From an uncultured Clostridia bacterium (GTDB lineage: Bacteria > Bacillota > Clostridia > Christensenellales > Aristaeellaceae): a stretch of 45,247 nucleotides of DNA. Shown piece by piece: positions 23,019 to 31,349 of the stretch. The position numbers and the translations under genes are program-made. The notes under the pieces were generated by a model, which saw only the letters and a list, made by a program, of their open reading frames with translations, was not told where the DNA came from and did no database searches. The stretch spans positions 1 through 45,247 of the forward strand of contig CAMJPQ010000023.1 of assembly GCA_946407745.1 (NCBI GenBank), given 5' to 3'. Numbering within the stretch: the first letter of the stretch is position 1; each line of letters starts with the position of its first letter.

Positions 23019-23927
23019 TTATTCCTCCTCCTGGCTGCCTGCCTCCCAGCGGGCCTGCTCCAGCTCCCTGTCGCGGTGCAGCACCTCTGCCTCGCACCCG
23101 GCTGTCCTCAGGAAGGCGCCGACGGCCTCCGCTATGGCGACGGAGCGGTGCGCCCCTCCGGTGCAGCCCACCGCGATGGTCAGGCGGTGCTTGCCCTCCT
23201 CGCGGTAATGGGGCACCAGGAAGGCGAGCAGATCGCACACCTTTTCCATAAACTGCTTTGTCACCGGGTTGTCCATCACAAAGGCGCGCACATCCTCATC
23301 CAGGCCGGTGTGCCGGCACAGCTCTGGGATATAGAACGGATTGGGCAGAAAACGGACGTCCAGCACCAGGTCCGCCTGGCGGGGGAGGCCGCGCTTGAAG
23401 CCGAAGGAGAGCACCTCCACCCGGAACACGGTCTCGGCGGTTTTGCCGTCGCTGCCGGCAATCTGCCCGAGGCGTTTCTGGAACGCGCGCGTTTTCATGC
23501 CGGTTGTATCAATGAGGTAATCCGCTGTTTCCCTCAGGGGGGTCAATACCGTGCGCTCGCGGGCGATGGCCTCCACAAGGGTCACATGGCGGCTTGCCAG
23601 AGGATGGTCGCGCCGGGTCTCCTTGTACCGTATCAGCAGCTCCTCGTCGGAGGCCTCCAGGTAGAGCGTTTCCACCGTGTGCCCCAGGCCGCGCAGCTCC
23701 TTGATCAGCTTGACCAGCGCCTCCGCGTCGAAAAAGGCGCCGCTGCGAACGTCCACTGAGAAAGCGGCCAGGTTTTTGTGAATATCCGCCTTGCCCACCG
23801 CGTCCATCAGCGGCAGCAGCATCATCGGCGGCAGGTTGTCCACACAGAAGGCGCCGATGTCCTCAAAATACCTCAGCGCAGCGGATTTGCCTGCGCCGCT
23901 CATGCCGGTCAGCAAAAGAAACCGCAT
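23019..23927 (-). CDS. rapZ: RapZ / YvcJ nucleotide-binding protein
   Basis: This 302-residue protein has an N-terminal P-loop (GMSGAGKS, residues 8-15), a Walker B-like DNLPPMMLLP region near 34, and the C-terminal RapZ domain with SFGFKRGLP, DVRFLPNP and CTGGAHRSVAIAE. In Enterobacteria RapZ steers GlmS mRNA turnover; in Bacillota the YvcJ form binds nucleotides and affects competence. Its position here near glmM and a GlmU-like gene fits amino-sugar control, but that is inference. It is followed directly by whiA and preceded by a QueG-like gene with a 39-base gap. Confidence 0.95.
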   Translation of the reverse strand: MRFLLLTGMSGAGKSAALRYFEDIGAFCVDNLPPMMLLPLMDAVGKADIHKNLAAFSVDVRSGAFFDAEALVKLIKELRGLGHTVETLYLEASDEELLIRYKETRRDHPLASRHVTLVEAIARERTVLTPLRETADYLIDTTGMKTRAFQKRLGQIAGSDGKTAETVFRVEVLSFGFKRGLPRQADLVLDVRFLPNPFYIPELCRHTGLDEDVRAFVMDNPVTKQFMEKVCDLLAFLVPHYREEGKHRLTIAVGCTGGAHRSVAIAEAVGAFLRTAGCEAEVLHRDRELEQARWEAGSQEEE

Positions 23928-23966
23928 TGTTTTTCCTCTTTCCCAAAATCAGGTTTTCCTATCAAG

Positions 23967-24839
23967 TCATTCATGGTCGCTGCCTGCGGCACGCTGCTTC
24001 AGCGCCCAGCGTGCGTGCTCCCTCACCTGCGCGGAGGGGTGCGCGGCCAGGGCAGTCAGGGCTTCCCCCAGCGATTCCCGTTCAGCACAACCGGCCAGCA
24101 GACAGGCCTGCGCGGCCAGCCTGTTTGGCAGGGCCAGATTGCTGCCGATCAGGGGAGACAGCTGCTGCGCAGCCTCTTTCGGGGAGGAAAGCAGCCAGCT
24201 CAGCGGTACCGTCTCACCGGCTAGCCCGGTGGGCGGCGGATTGTGCGGGCAGCACCGCTGGCACTCGTCACAGCCGATCAGCCGGTTCCCCATGGCGGCG
24301 CGCAGCCCCTCCGGCACCGCCGCACCGCCCAGCTGCCAGTTGCGCAGACACCGCTCACGCACAAAGCCCCTGCCGGTGATGGCACCGGTGGGACAGGCCT
24401 GCTCGCACCTTCGGCAGTCACCGCACATCAGCGGCTTTGGAGAAGGAGACAGGTGCGTGTATTCCGCGGCCGGCGCATTGCCGGCGAGGACCTGTACATG
24501 GAAACGGCTGCCCACCCCCGGCAGGTAGGACAGGGTGTTCTTGCCCTGCCGCAGCTGCCCAAGCCGGGCAAAGAGCGGCTTGAGGCGGATCTCGTTGTGC
24601 CGGCGCAGGTCGATGCCATCCTGCCTGAAGCGCTCCTCCAGCGCCGCCGCGGCGCGGTAGGCCAGCTGGGAGGCGGGATAATAGGGATGAATCCAGGCAC
24701 CTTGCCGGGACGGCTCTTTCTCCGCCTCATAGGTCACAAAGCACAGCAGCACCGTGGCATAGGGCAGCTCCGCCTCCGCGCCCACCAGCGCGATGACGGG
24801 ATCAAAGCCCGCCGCGCGCGCCGCCTCGCAAATGTCCAT
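23967..24839 (-). CDS. QueG-like iron-sulfur protein, divergent
   Basis: This 290-residue protein resembles epoxyqueuosine reductase, which completes queuosine in tRNA. It keeps GKNTLSYLPGVGS (about 99-111), two 4Fe-4S cysteine sets (Cys139, 142, 145, 149 and Cys190, 193, 197, with Cys164), and a C-terminal HEAT-like helical repeat (about 205-285). It is shorter at the N-terminus than typical QueG (about 350-380 residues). The segment that normally carries the catalytic Asp (DxxP before the GWIGKNT motif) reads NEIRLKPLFARLG here, with no matching Asp and GWIG replaced. It may be a QueG relative with another role. GAGGGGGG precedes the ATG. It is grouped with rapZ and whiA. Confidence 0.72.
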   Translation of the reverse strand: MDICEAARAAGFDPVIALVGAEAELPYATVLLCFVTYEAEKEPSRQGAWIHPYYPASQLAYRAAAALEERFRQDGIDLRRHNEIRLKPLFARLGQLRQGKNTLSYLPGVGSRFHVQVLAGNAPAAEYTHLSPSPKPLMCGDCRRCEQACPTGAITGRGFVRERCLRNWQLGGAAVPEGLRAAMGNRLIGCDECQRCCPHNPPPTGLAGETVPLSWLLSSPKEAAQQLSPLIGSNLALPNRLAAQACLLAGCAERESLGEALTALAAHPSAQVREHARWALKQRAAGSDHE

Positions 24840-24858
24840 GCTGTCCCCCCTCAGGTCA

Positions 24859-24890
24859 GAAAAAAGGCGGGAGTCTGCCGCGCTCCCGCC
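24859..24890 (-). terminator. Terminator of upp
   Basis: On the minus strand GGCGGGAG (24883-24890) pairs with CTCCCGCC (24866-24873), 9-nt loop, followed by six T. It lies between upp and the QueG-like gene, so the latter needs another promoter or readthrough. Confidence 0.88.
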
Positions 24891-24896
24891 ATGCTG

Positions 24897-25562
<666 letters not shown>

Positions 25563-25573
25563 TTACTGAGAGC

Positions 25574-25602
25574 ATTATAGCCTATTCCTAAAGGTTTCGC
25601 AA
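25574..25602 (-). promoter_or_regulatory. Promoter of upp
   Basis: On the minus strand TTGCGA (25597-25602), 17 bases, TATAAT (25574-25579). Confidence 0.82.
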
Positions 25603-25694
25603 CGGGCAATGAGAAAGAATTGAAAAACGCCTGCGGAGCAGTGCGTTCACGAATGTAAAAGCTTTGAAAAGGCGCCGAATTGCCGCCTGCGGCC

Positions 25695-25723
25695 TTTTCA
25701 TTTTGCGCGGGGCGTGCTATAAT
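25695..25723 (+). promoter_or_regulatory. Promoter of the LCP operon (extended -10)
   Basis: TATAAT (25718-25723) preceded by TGC, an extended -10, with a weak TTTTCA (25695-25700) 17 bases upstream. The start codon is 55 bases further. Confidence 0.75.
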
Positions 25724-25777
25724 CAGGCAGTGATACTGTATACAGCGCCTGCGCGCTGCCAGAAAGGAACCTTGCCG

Positions 25778-26845
25778 ATGAGAATTCGCCTGCTGTGTGC
25801 GGCACTGTGCCTGTTTGCTCTCCTCTGCCTTACGGGAACCGCGATGGCCCGTGAGCCGAGAGAGATTACCACCGTTCCCTATGAAAGCCTTCCGGAGCCA
25901 GTCGACGGGCAGCACCATTACCTGCTGCTGTGCGTGGACAGGTGGGACATCAATTCCTCCATCCTCAGCCTGCACAAAAAGGCGATGGACAGCTTTGTGC
26001 GCAACAACTCGGCCAACACGGACGGCATTGTGCTGCTGACGCTGGACAGCAAGGCGCACCGCATCATGCTGACCTCCATCATCCGTGACGCGCTGGTGTG
26101 GCGCCCGGACCCGGAGGTGGAGGGCAAGTTCAACTTCGGCCGGATCAACTACATTGCGCAGTGCAACGACCCGGAGACGCTGTGCAGGGTCATCAGCGAG
26201 CACATCGGCGTCAAGATTGAGAAATACATCCTCTTTTCAATGAACCAGATCGGCGCCATCATTGACGCCCTGGGCGGCGTGGACATCGACATCACCGCGG
26301 CGGAGGCGACCTATCTGGACGCATACTCCATCACCCGTCCCGTGCCGCACACTGAGCCGGCCATCGTGAAGGGCCGCGCGGGCACCTACCATTTCAACGG
26401 CCACGGCGCGGTAATCTATATGCGCATCCGCAAGGTTGGCGGCGGCGGCGACTTCATGCGCACCCAGCGCGTGAGGACGGTGCTGGGCCTGCTGGCGGAC
26501 GAATGCCGCGAGATCAGCATGGACGCTGCGACCTCGTTGGCCAACACCATCTTTGAGAACAACGTGATGAGCAACGCCAGCCTGGAGGATGTGGTGCAGG
26601 CGGCGGGCTATGCCTATGCGCTGCGCGACTGCACCATTGAAGAGCTGCGCCTGCCCACCGATGAGGCGGCGCTTGGCGGCATCACCTGGAGCGGCATGGC
26701 TGCGCAGGAGGTGGACTGGGAAAAGTGCCGGGCGTCCATGGCCTATTACCTCGAAAACAGCTTTGTTGTGATGGACGAATTTGACAGCAAAGAGTTCAAT
26801 GACCTGAGCGGAGCAGACGACCTGAGCCAGTTCGGGTTTGACTGA
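25778..26845 (+). CDS. LCP family (LytR-CpsA-Psr) protein
   Basis: This 355-residue protein is likely to attach anionic glycopolymers to peptidoglycan outside the membrane. Key parts: NTDGIVLLTLDSKAHRIMLT, then SIIRDALVW (the family SIPRDT site), GINYIAQ-type region, GGVDIDI, and the arginine-rich IYMRIRKVGGGGDFMRTQRV. The N-terminus (MRIRLLCAALCLFALLCLTG, then TAMA-REP) looks like a cleavable signal peptide rather than the usual anchor helix. I start at 25778 because GAAAGGA lies upstream and the signal begins there; the frame is open earlier but across the promoter. First of a three-gene operon with a zinc-ribbon membrane protein and a DUF3298-like protein. Confidence 0.87.
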   Translation: MRIRLLCAALCLFALLCLTGTAMAREPREITTVPYESLPEPVDGQHHYLLLCVDRWDINSSILSLHKKAMDSFVRNNSANTDGIVLLTLDSKAHRIMLTSIIRDALVWRPDPEVEGKFNFGRINYIAQCNDPETLCRVISEHIGVKIEKYILFSMNQIGAIIDALGGVDIDITAAEATYLDAYSITRPVPHTEPAIVKGRAGTYHFNGHGAVIYMRIRKVGGGGDFMRTQRVRTVLGLLADECREISMDAATSLANTIFENNVMSNASLEDVVQAAGYAYALRDCTIEELRLPTDEAALGGITWSGMAAQEVDWEKCRASMAYYLENSFVVMDEFDSKEFNDLSGADDLSQFGFD

Positions 26846-26860
26846 TAGCAAGGAGACCCT

Positions 26861-28681
26861 ATGAAATGTCCCAACTGCGGGGCGTGGAACCGCGCCTCGC
26901 TGCCTGTATGTGTGAAATGCGGAACGCCGCTGACCGGTGAGGAGAGCCAGCCGGACTGGCGCGCGACACTCAATGACGGCCAAAGGGGCACGCAGTACTA
27001 CCGGATGGACGAGGACGGCGAGAGTGACGCCCAGCCGGACAGCCGGGACACACTGGCCTGTGAAATGGCCGAGCTGAAGAAGAGAAAAGCCGACGGCGAG
27101 GTGATGCAGCAAAAGCTGCGCGCGGAGAGCGTTGGCAGGGGCGCCGCGCCGACGGGCCGCCGCATCCAGAACAACGCAATCTCGCTGAACGCCCAGAGCG
27201 CGGCCATCGGGCAGGGCGCTGCCTTTCGCGCTGCCAGAAAGAATTCCGGCAGCAGAACGGCGGTGCGCTACATCGGCAGGCAGGAGGAGCTGGCGCAGGA
27301 GGATGTGCCGGAGGAGCCGCTGGATGACTCCCGCAACTATGACATGCTGTGGGCAGAGCAGGCGGCGTACGATGAGCGCTGGCGCTCCTGGGATATGGAG
27401 CAGAAGCCGGCGATGGCCATCGCCAACCCGAAGAGAACCAGCGCGCTGCGGAAGCTGGGCAGCTTTCTGCTGGCAGTGCTGATCATCGCGCTCGTAGGCG
27501 CGGTCGGTTTCTTTGGGTACCATTATTTTGCCGGCCGCAGCGCGCAGGACAGGGAGGACAGCGAGCCGACGGTCATTGCCTCCATACTGGACGACCTGGC
27601 CGCGCACACGGTCATGATCCCCGGGGAGGACGGCACGCAGATCTACATCCGCGAACTGCACAACTCCTTCATTGTGTCCGGCGGCTTTGCCACCATACAG
27701 ATCGCGGACCACGACTGGTATGACAACCTGGACAGCCTGACGCAGGAGAGCATGGAGGTGACCCTCACACCCTTCCTGAAAACCTCCAGCGGCAGGCAGC
27801 AGCCACTGGATCCCATCACCTATTCCATTGATATCCCCCTCAGCCCCATCTCTATGCGCACCCCGGAGAACTCGAGGACCACGGTATCCTCCTCCATGTA
27901 CACAATGGAGTTCGACGTGCGCCCGGGGTCCAAGGTGACGGTCAACGGCAAGGATGTTTCCGACACGGTGAACGCGCAGACGGGTAACTTCTCCTACAAT
28001 GCCACGGTGCAGCCCATCGGCGACAACGTGTATACCGTGACCTGCCGCAGCCAATACTGCCGGGAGACCTCGCTGACCATCGTCCTCTATCGGGAACCGC
28101 AGGAGATACCGCTTGACCTGGCGGCGGATACCTTCACCTCCACCAGCCAGAAGCACATGACTGTGCACTGCACAACCTTGCCCGGCGCGGTGGTGGATGT
28201 GCTCTCACCCTTCTCCGACCTGGACATCACGAACCTGGATACAACAGGCAGCTTTTCCTTTATTGCGGTGTTTGACCACATCGGTGACAACACGATACAT
28301 ATCACCTCCTCCTTCCCCGGCAAGAAGACCTCTTCGATCGAGTATACGGTGTATTACATACCGCCGGTGGGGGACTATACCAAATCAGCATGGCCGCTGA
28401 ACCGTGCAGCGGAGTATTCCGAGCTGGTGGGCAACATCAACTACCGCGCAGAACGAACGCAGGTGTATGTCATCGTGGGCGAGGTGGCGGAGATGTATTC
28501 GGAAAAGCCGCAGATCGCCCTGTTCTACCTGGGCGAAGACGGGGCGAGCCAGCCGGTGGTCGTGCGGAATTACACCAAAACGACCTGGCAGGTGGGAAAG
28601 TATTACCGCCTCTACGCGGACGTATATGGCACCTACGACGGAAAGCCCATGCTGTACTGCCGCTATACCTACGACAACTGA
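26861..28681 (+). CDS. Zinc-ribbon, single-pass membrane protein of unknown function
   Basis: This 606-residue protein begins with a zinc ribbon (Cys3, Cys6, Cys17, Cys20), then a polar, charged cytosolic linker (about 25-190), one membrane helix (about 197-224, FLLAVLIIALVGAVGFFGYH), and a large external part rich in beta strands and Thr/Ser (225-606). The external part includes Ig-like or filamin-like stretches (for example SKVTVNGKDVSDTVNAQTGN, GAVVDVLSPF), suggesting stacked beta-sandwich domains. It starts 15 bases after the LCP stop with AAGGAG, so it is in the same operon. A role linking a cytosolic signal to the envelope is possible, but I do not recognise a defined family. Confidence 0.8.
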   Translation: MKCPNCGAWNRASLPVCVKCGTPLTGEESQPDWRATLNDGQRGTQYYRMDEDGESDAQPDSRDTLACEMAELKKRKADGEVMQQKLRAESVGRGAAPTGRRIQNNAISLNAQSAAIGQGAAFRAARKNSGSRTAVRYIGRQEELAQEDVPEEPLDDSRNYDMLWAEQAAYDERWRSWDMEQKPAMAIANPKRTSALRKLGSFLLAVLIIALVGAVGFFGYHYFAGRSAQDREDSEPTVIASILDDLAAHTVMIPGEDGTQIYIRELHNSFIVSGGFATIQIADHDWYDNLDSLTQESMEVTLTPFLKTSSGRQQPLDPITYSIDIPLSPISMRTPENSRTTVSSSMYTMEFDVRPGSKVTVNGKDVSDTVNAQTGNFSYNATVQPIGDNVYTVTCRSQYCRETSLTIVLYREPQEIPLDLAADTFTSTSQKHMTVHCTTLPGAVVDVLSPFSDLDITNLDTTGSFSFIAVFDHIGDNTIHITSSFPGKKTSSIEYTVYYIPPVGDYTKSAWPLNRAAEYSELVGNINYRAERTQVYVIVGEVAEMYSEKPQIALFYLGEDGASQPVVVRNYTKTTWQVGKYYRLYADVYGTYDGKPMLYCRYTYDN

Positions 28682-28700
28682 CGAAGAGGAGGACCGGACC

Positions 28701-29468
28701 ATGCTGAAGAGGATTTCCGCCCTGGCGCTTGCCTTGATGCTGATGTATGCCTGCGCCGCCGCCGGCGCTCTGAACACCGTGGCTCCGCTGGAGGGCGTGG
28801 CGGTGTATCCGGAAGGGGCCGCTGAAGAAACGGCGGTCTATGTGTACCGCTACAGCTATCCCCAGGTGGAGGCCACCGATGAGAGCGCCGCGGAAGCCGC
28901 TGAGACCATCAATGCGCTGTACCAGTACCTGGTCAGCGACGCGGTTTCCTTCAAGGTGCCGATGTATGGCGGCATGATGCCGGAGGGTGAAAAGGCCGAG
29001 ACGGTGATCGAGACGCAGGTGACCTGCTCCAGCGAGCTGTGGTATTCGGTGCTGGTGCGCACCACCACCCTGATGATGGGAGACGCGAGCGAGGTCTATT
29101 CAGCGCAGGTTTTTGCCACCTCCACCGACAAGCCGGGCAACGTGATTACCCTGCCGTACCTGCTGGGCCTGCTGGCCGAGGACGAGAGCGATACCTGGCT
29201 GCAGGACAGGCAGACGGAGAAGGCCAACGAATGTGTCCGCCAGTTCGTGTGGGCGGCGCTGAACGAGAGGGCGGCGGCCGGTGAAATCACCCTCGCGGAG
29301 GAAATGGACTACGAGTGGTTCACCGCCCTGTTCAACCCGGAGGAGGAATTCTATCTGGATGAGCGAGGTGAGCCGGTGTTCTTTGTGCAGCCGGGCATGG
29401 TCTGCGATGTGTCATCAGGTCTGCTGCTGTTCCCGCTGACCATTGAGGAGATCGAGGACGAGCTGTAA
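28701..29468 (+). CDS. Secreted DUF3298/RsiV-like protein
   Basis: This 255-residue protein starts with a signal peptide (MLKRISALALALMLMYACAA; the Cys at 18 could be a lipobox-like site, though the context YAC-A is not ideal). The rest resembles the DUF3298/RsiV C-terminal fold: alternating strands with YRYSYPQVE, AQVFATSTDKPGNVITLPYL, then FYLDERGEPVFFVQPG and a final LFPLTIEEIEDEL. RsiV is a lysozyme-binding anti-sigma factor, but here there is no anti-sigma part and no sigma factor nearby, so only the domain likeness is claimed. AGGAGG lies 8 bases before the ATG, 19 bases after the preceding gene. Confidence 0.7.
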   Translation: MLKRISALALALMLMYACAAAGALNTVAPLEGVAVYPEGAAEETAVYVYRYSYPQVEATDESAAEAAETINALYQYLVSDAVSFKVPMYGGMMPEGEKAETVIETQVTCSSELWYSVLVRTTTLMMGDASEVYSAQVFATSTDKPGNVITLPYLLGLLAEDESDTWLQDRQTEKANECVRQFVWAALNERAAAGEITLAEEMDYEWFTALFNPEEEFYLDERGEPVFFVQPGMVCDVSSGLLLFPLTIEEIEDEL

Positions 29469-29477
29469 AACAGCATA

Positions 29478-29523
29478 CGAAAAGCTCCGCCTGACAAACA
29501 CTGCCGGGCGGAGCCTTTTTGTT
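29478..29523. terminator. Bidirectional terminator, LCP operon / acyl-CoA ligase
   Basis: GCTCCGCC (29484-29491) pairs with GGCGGAGC (29507-29514); T run on the plus strand (29516-29520 onward) and TTTTCG on the minus strand. Confidence 0.8.
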
Positions 29524-29537
29524 ATCGGGTGATCGGC

Positions 29538-31172
29538 TCAGGAATTGCTCTGCGCCTCGACAAGGCGCACGCCGCAATAGATCTCACGCAGCTTCGGTTT
29601 CTCGATCTTGCCGGTCGGGTTGCGCGGCACCTTCGCGAAAATGATTTTCCGCGGCCGCTTATAGCGGGGCAGCTCCACACAGAAGCGGTTGATCTCCTCC
29701 TCGGTGCACTCCATGCCTTCCTTGACCTGGATGATGGCGGCGGCAATTTCACCCAGCCGTTTGTCCGGCAGGCCGATGACCGCCACATCGTGGATCTTGG
29801 GATAGGCGGAGAGGAAGTCCTCAATCTGCACGGGATACAGGTTCTCGCCGCCGGTGATGATCACGTCCTTCTTGCGGTCCACCAGGTAGATAAAGCCGTC
29901 CTCGTCCATGCGGGCCATGTCGCCGGTGTGCAGCCAGCCGTCGATCAGCGTTTCCGCGGTGGCCTTCGGGTCGTGATAGTAGCAGCGCATCAGGCCGGGG
30001 CCCTTCACGCACAATTCGCCCACATCGCCCTGGGCGACGGGCTGATCCGACTCATCGACGATTTTACACTTCCAGCCGAAACCGGGCACACCGATGGCGC
30101 CCACCTTGTCCAGATGATCCAGCCCCAGGTGCACGCAGCCGGGGCCGGTGGATTCGCTCAGGCCGTAGTTGGTGTCATACTTGTGGTTGGGGAAATACTC
30201 CATCCAGTGGCGGATGAGGGACGGAGGCACCGGCTGCGCGCCGATGTGCATCAGCCGCCACTGCTCCAGGTGGTAGTCCTCCAGGTGTACGTCGCCGCGC
30301 TCAATGGCGGCCAGAATGTCCTGGCACCAGGGCACCAGCAGCCACACAATGGTGCACCGCTCCAGGCTCACGGCCTCCAGGATTGCCTTGGGGCTGTTCC
30401 CCTTGAGAATGACCGCCTTGCTGCCGGTATACAGCGAGCCGAACCAGTGCATCTTTGCGCCGGTGTGATACAGCGGCGGAATGCAGAGAAAGCAATCGTC
30501 GTGTGTGGTCAGGTGATGGGTCGCTTCCATCCGGGCAGACTGCAGCAGCGCGGTGTGGTCCAGAAGGATGGCCTTAGGGAAGCCGGTTGTGCCGGAGGAA
30601 TAGTAGATGGCGGCGTCGTCCGTGTCCTCAATGAGCACCTTCGGCGCGGTGGAGGAGCAGTTGGCCACGGCCTCGTTGTAGCTGTCCGCGAAGGAGGGGC
30701 GGTTGTCGCCCACAAACAGCAGCAGCCGCTCGCGGCCGAGCGTGCCGGCAATATCCTCCACGCGCCCGATGAATTCCGGCCCGAAGAAAAGCACATCCGC
30801 GTCGGCCAGCTTTACACAGTAGTCGATCTCCTGCGCGGTGTAGCGGAAATTGAGCGGCACGGCCACCGCGCCTGTTTTCAGCACGCCGAAGTAGATCGGC
30901 AGCCATTCCAGGCAGTTCATCAGCAGGATGGCACACTTCTGGCCCTTCCTGATGCCCCTGGAAATGAGCAGGTTGGCAACACGATTCGCCTTCTCATCAA
31001 ACACGCTCCAGGTAATCTCCCTGCGATAGGGGGCGGAGGCGGTGGGCTGAATCAGTTCATATTCCTTCCACGTCACACGCGGCTGCTCCTGTATTTCCGG
31101 ATTCATTTCCACCAGGGCAACCTCGGTGCCGTACAGCTTGCTGTTTCTCTCCAGCAGATCGGTAATCGGCAT
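29538..31172 (-). CDS. AMP-forming acyl-CoA synthetase / ligase
   Basis: This 544-residue ANL-superfamily enzyme activates a carboxylic acid with ATP to an acyl-AMP and then a thioester. Motifs: P-loop YYSSGTTGFPKA, A5-type YGLSESTGP, GWLHTGDMARMDEDGFIYLV with DRKKDVIITGGENLYP, and the C-terminal lysine region PTGKIEKPKLRE. It looks like fatty or aromatic acyl-CoA ligases; the acid is unknown. AAAGGATG precedes the ATG. It stands alone with its own promoter and terminator, next to genes of unrelated function. Confidence 0.92.
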   Translation of the reverse strand: MPITDLLERNSKLYGTEVALVEMNPEIQEQPRVTWKEYELIQPTASAPYRREITWSVFDEKANRVANLLISRGIRKGQKCAILLMNCLEWLPIYFGVLKTGAVAVPLNFRYTAQEIDYCVKLADADVLFFGPEFIGRVEDIAGTLGRERLLLFVGDNRPSFADSYNEAVANCSSTAPKVLIEDTDDAAIYYSSGTTGFPKAILLDHTALLQSARMEATHHLTTHDDCFLCIPPLYHTGAKMHWFGSLYTGSKAVILKGNSPKAILEAVSLERCTIVWLLVPWCQDILAAIERGDVHLEDYHLEQWRLMHIGAQPVPPSLIRHWMEYFPNHKYDTNYGLSESTGPGCVHLGLDHLDKVGAIGVPGFGWKCKIVDESDQPVAQGDVGELCVKGPGLMRCYYHDPKATAETLIDGWLHTGDMARMDEDGFIYLVDRKKDVIITGGENLYPVQIEDFLSAYPKIHDVAVIGLPDKRLGEIAAAIIQVKEGMECTEEEINRFCVELPRYKRPRKIIFAKVPRNPTGKIEKPKLREIYCGVRLVEAQSNS

Positions 31173-31228
31173 GGCGTTTCATCCTTTCTGGGCGGCGCAA
31201 CACTTTATTGCTTTGCACCATTAAAGTA

Positions 31229-31257
31229 AGCATAGCAAATCTTCAATGGAATGTCAA
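31229..31257 (-). promoter_or_regulatory. Promoter of the acyl-CoA ligase gene
   Basis: On the minus strand consensus TTGACA (31252-31257), 17 bases, TATGCT (31229-31234). Confidence 0.82.
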
Positions 31258-31298
31258 GAAAAAACGGATAATCACCGCAAAAAGTTCATTTGCGGCGT

Positions 31299-31339
31299 CA
31301 AAAGAGCGCCTCCGCGGAAACCCATCCCACGGGGGCGCT
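31299..31339 (-). terminator. Terminator of mfd
   Basis: On the minus strand a 10-bp stem with one mismatch (31330-31339 with 31305-31314) followed by CTTTTG, just after the mfd stop codon. Confidence 0.72.
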
Positions 31340-31349
31340 TTGTCTCGGC

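Noticed and set aside
28701-29468. Anti-sigma factor RsiV
   Set aside because: The cytosolic anti-sigma part is missing and there is no sigma factor gene nearby.
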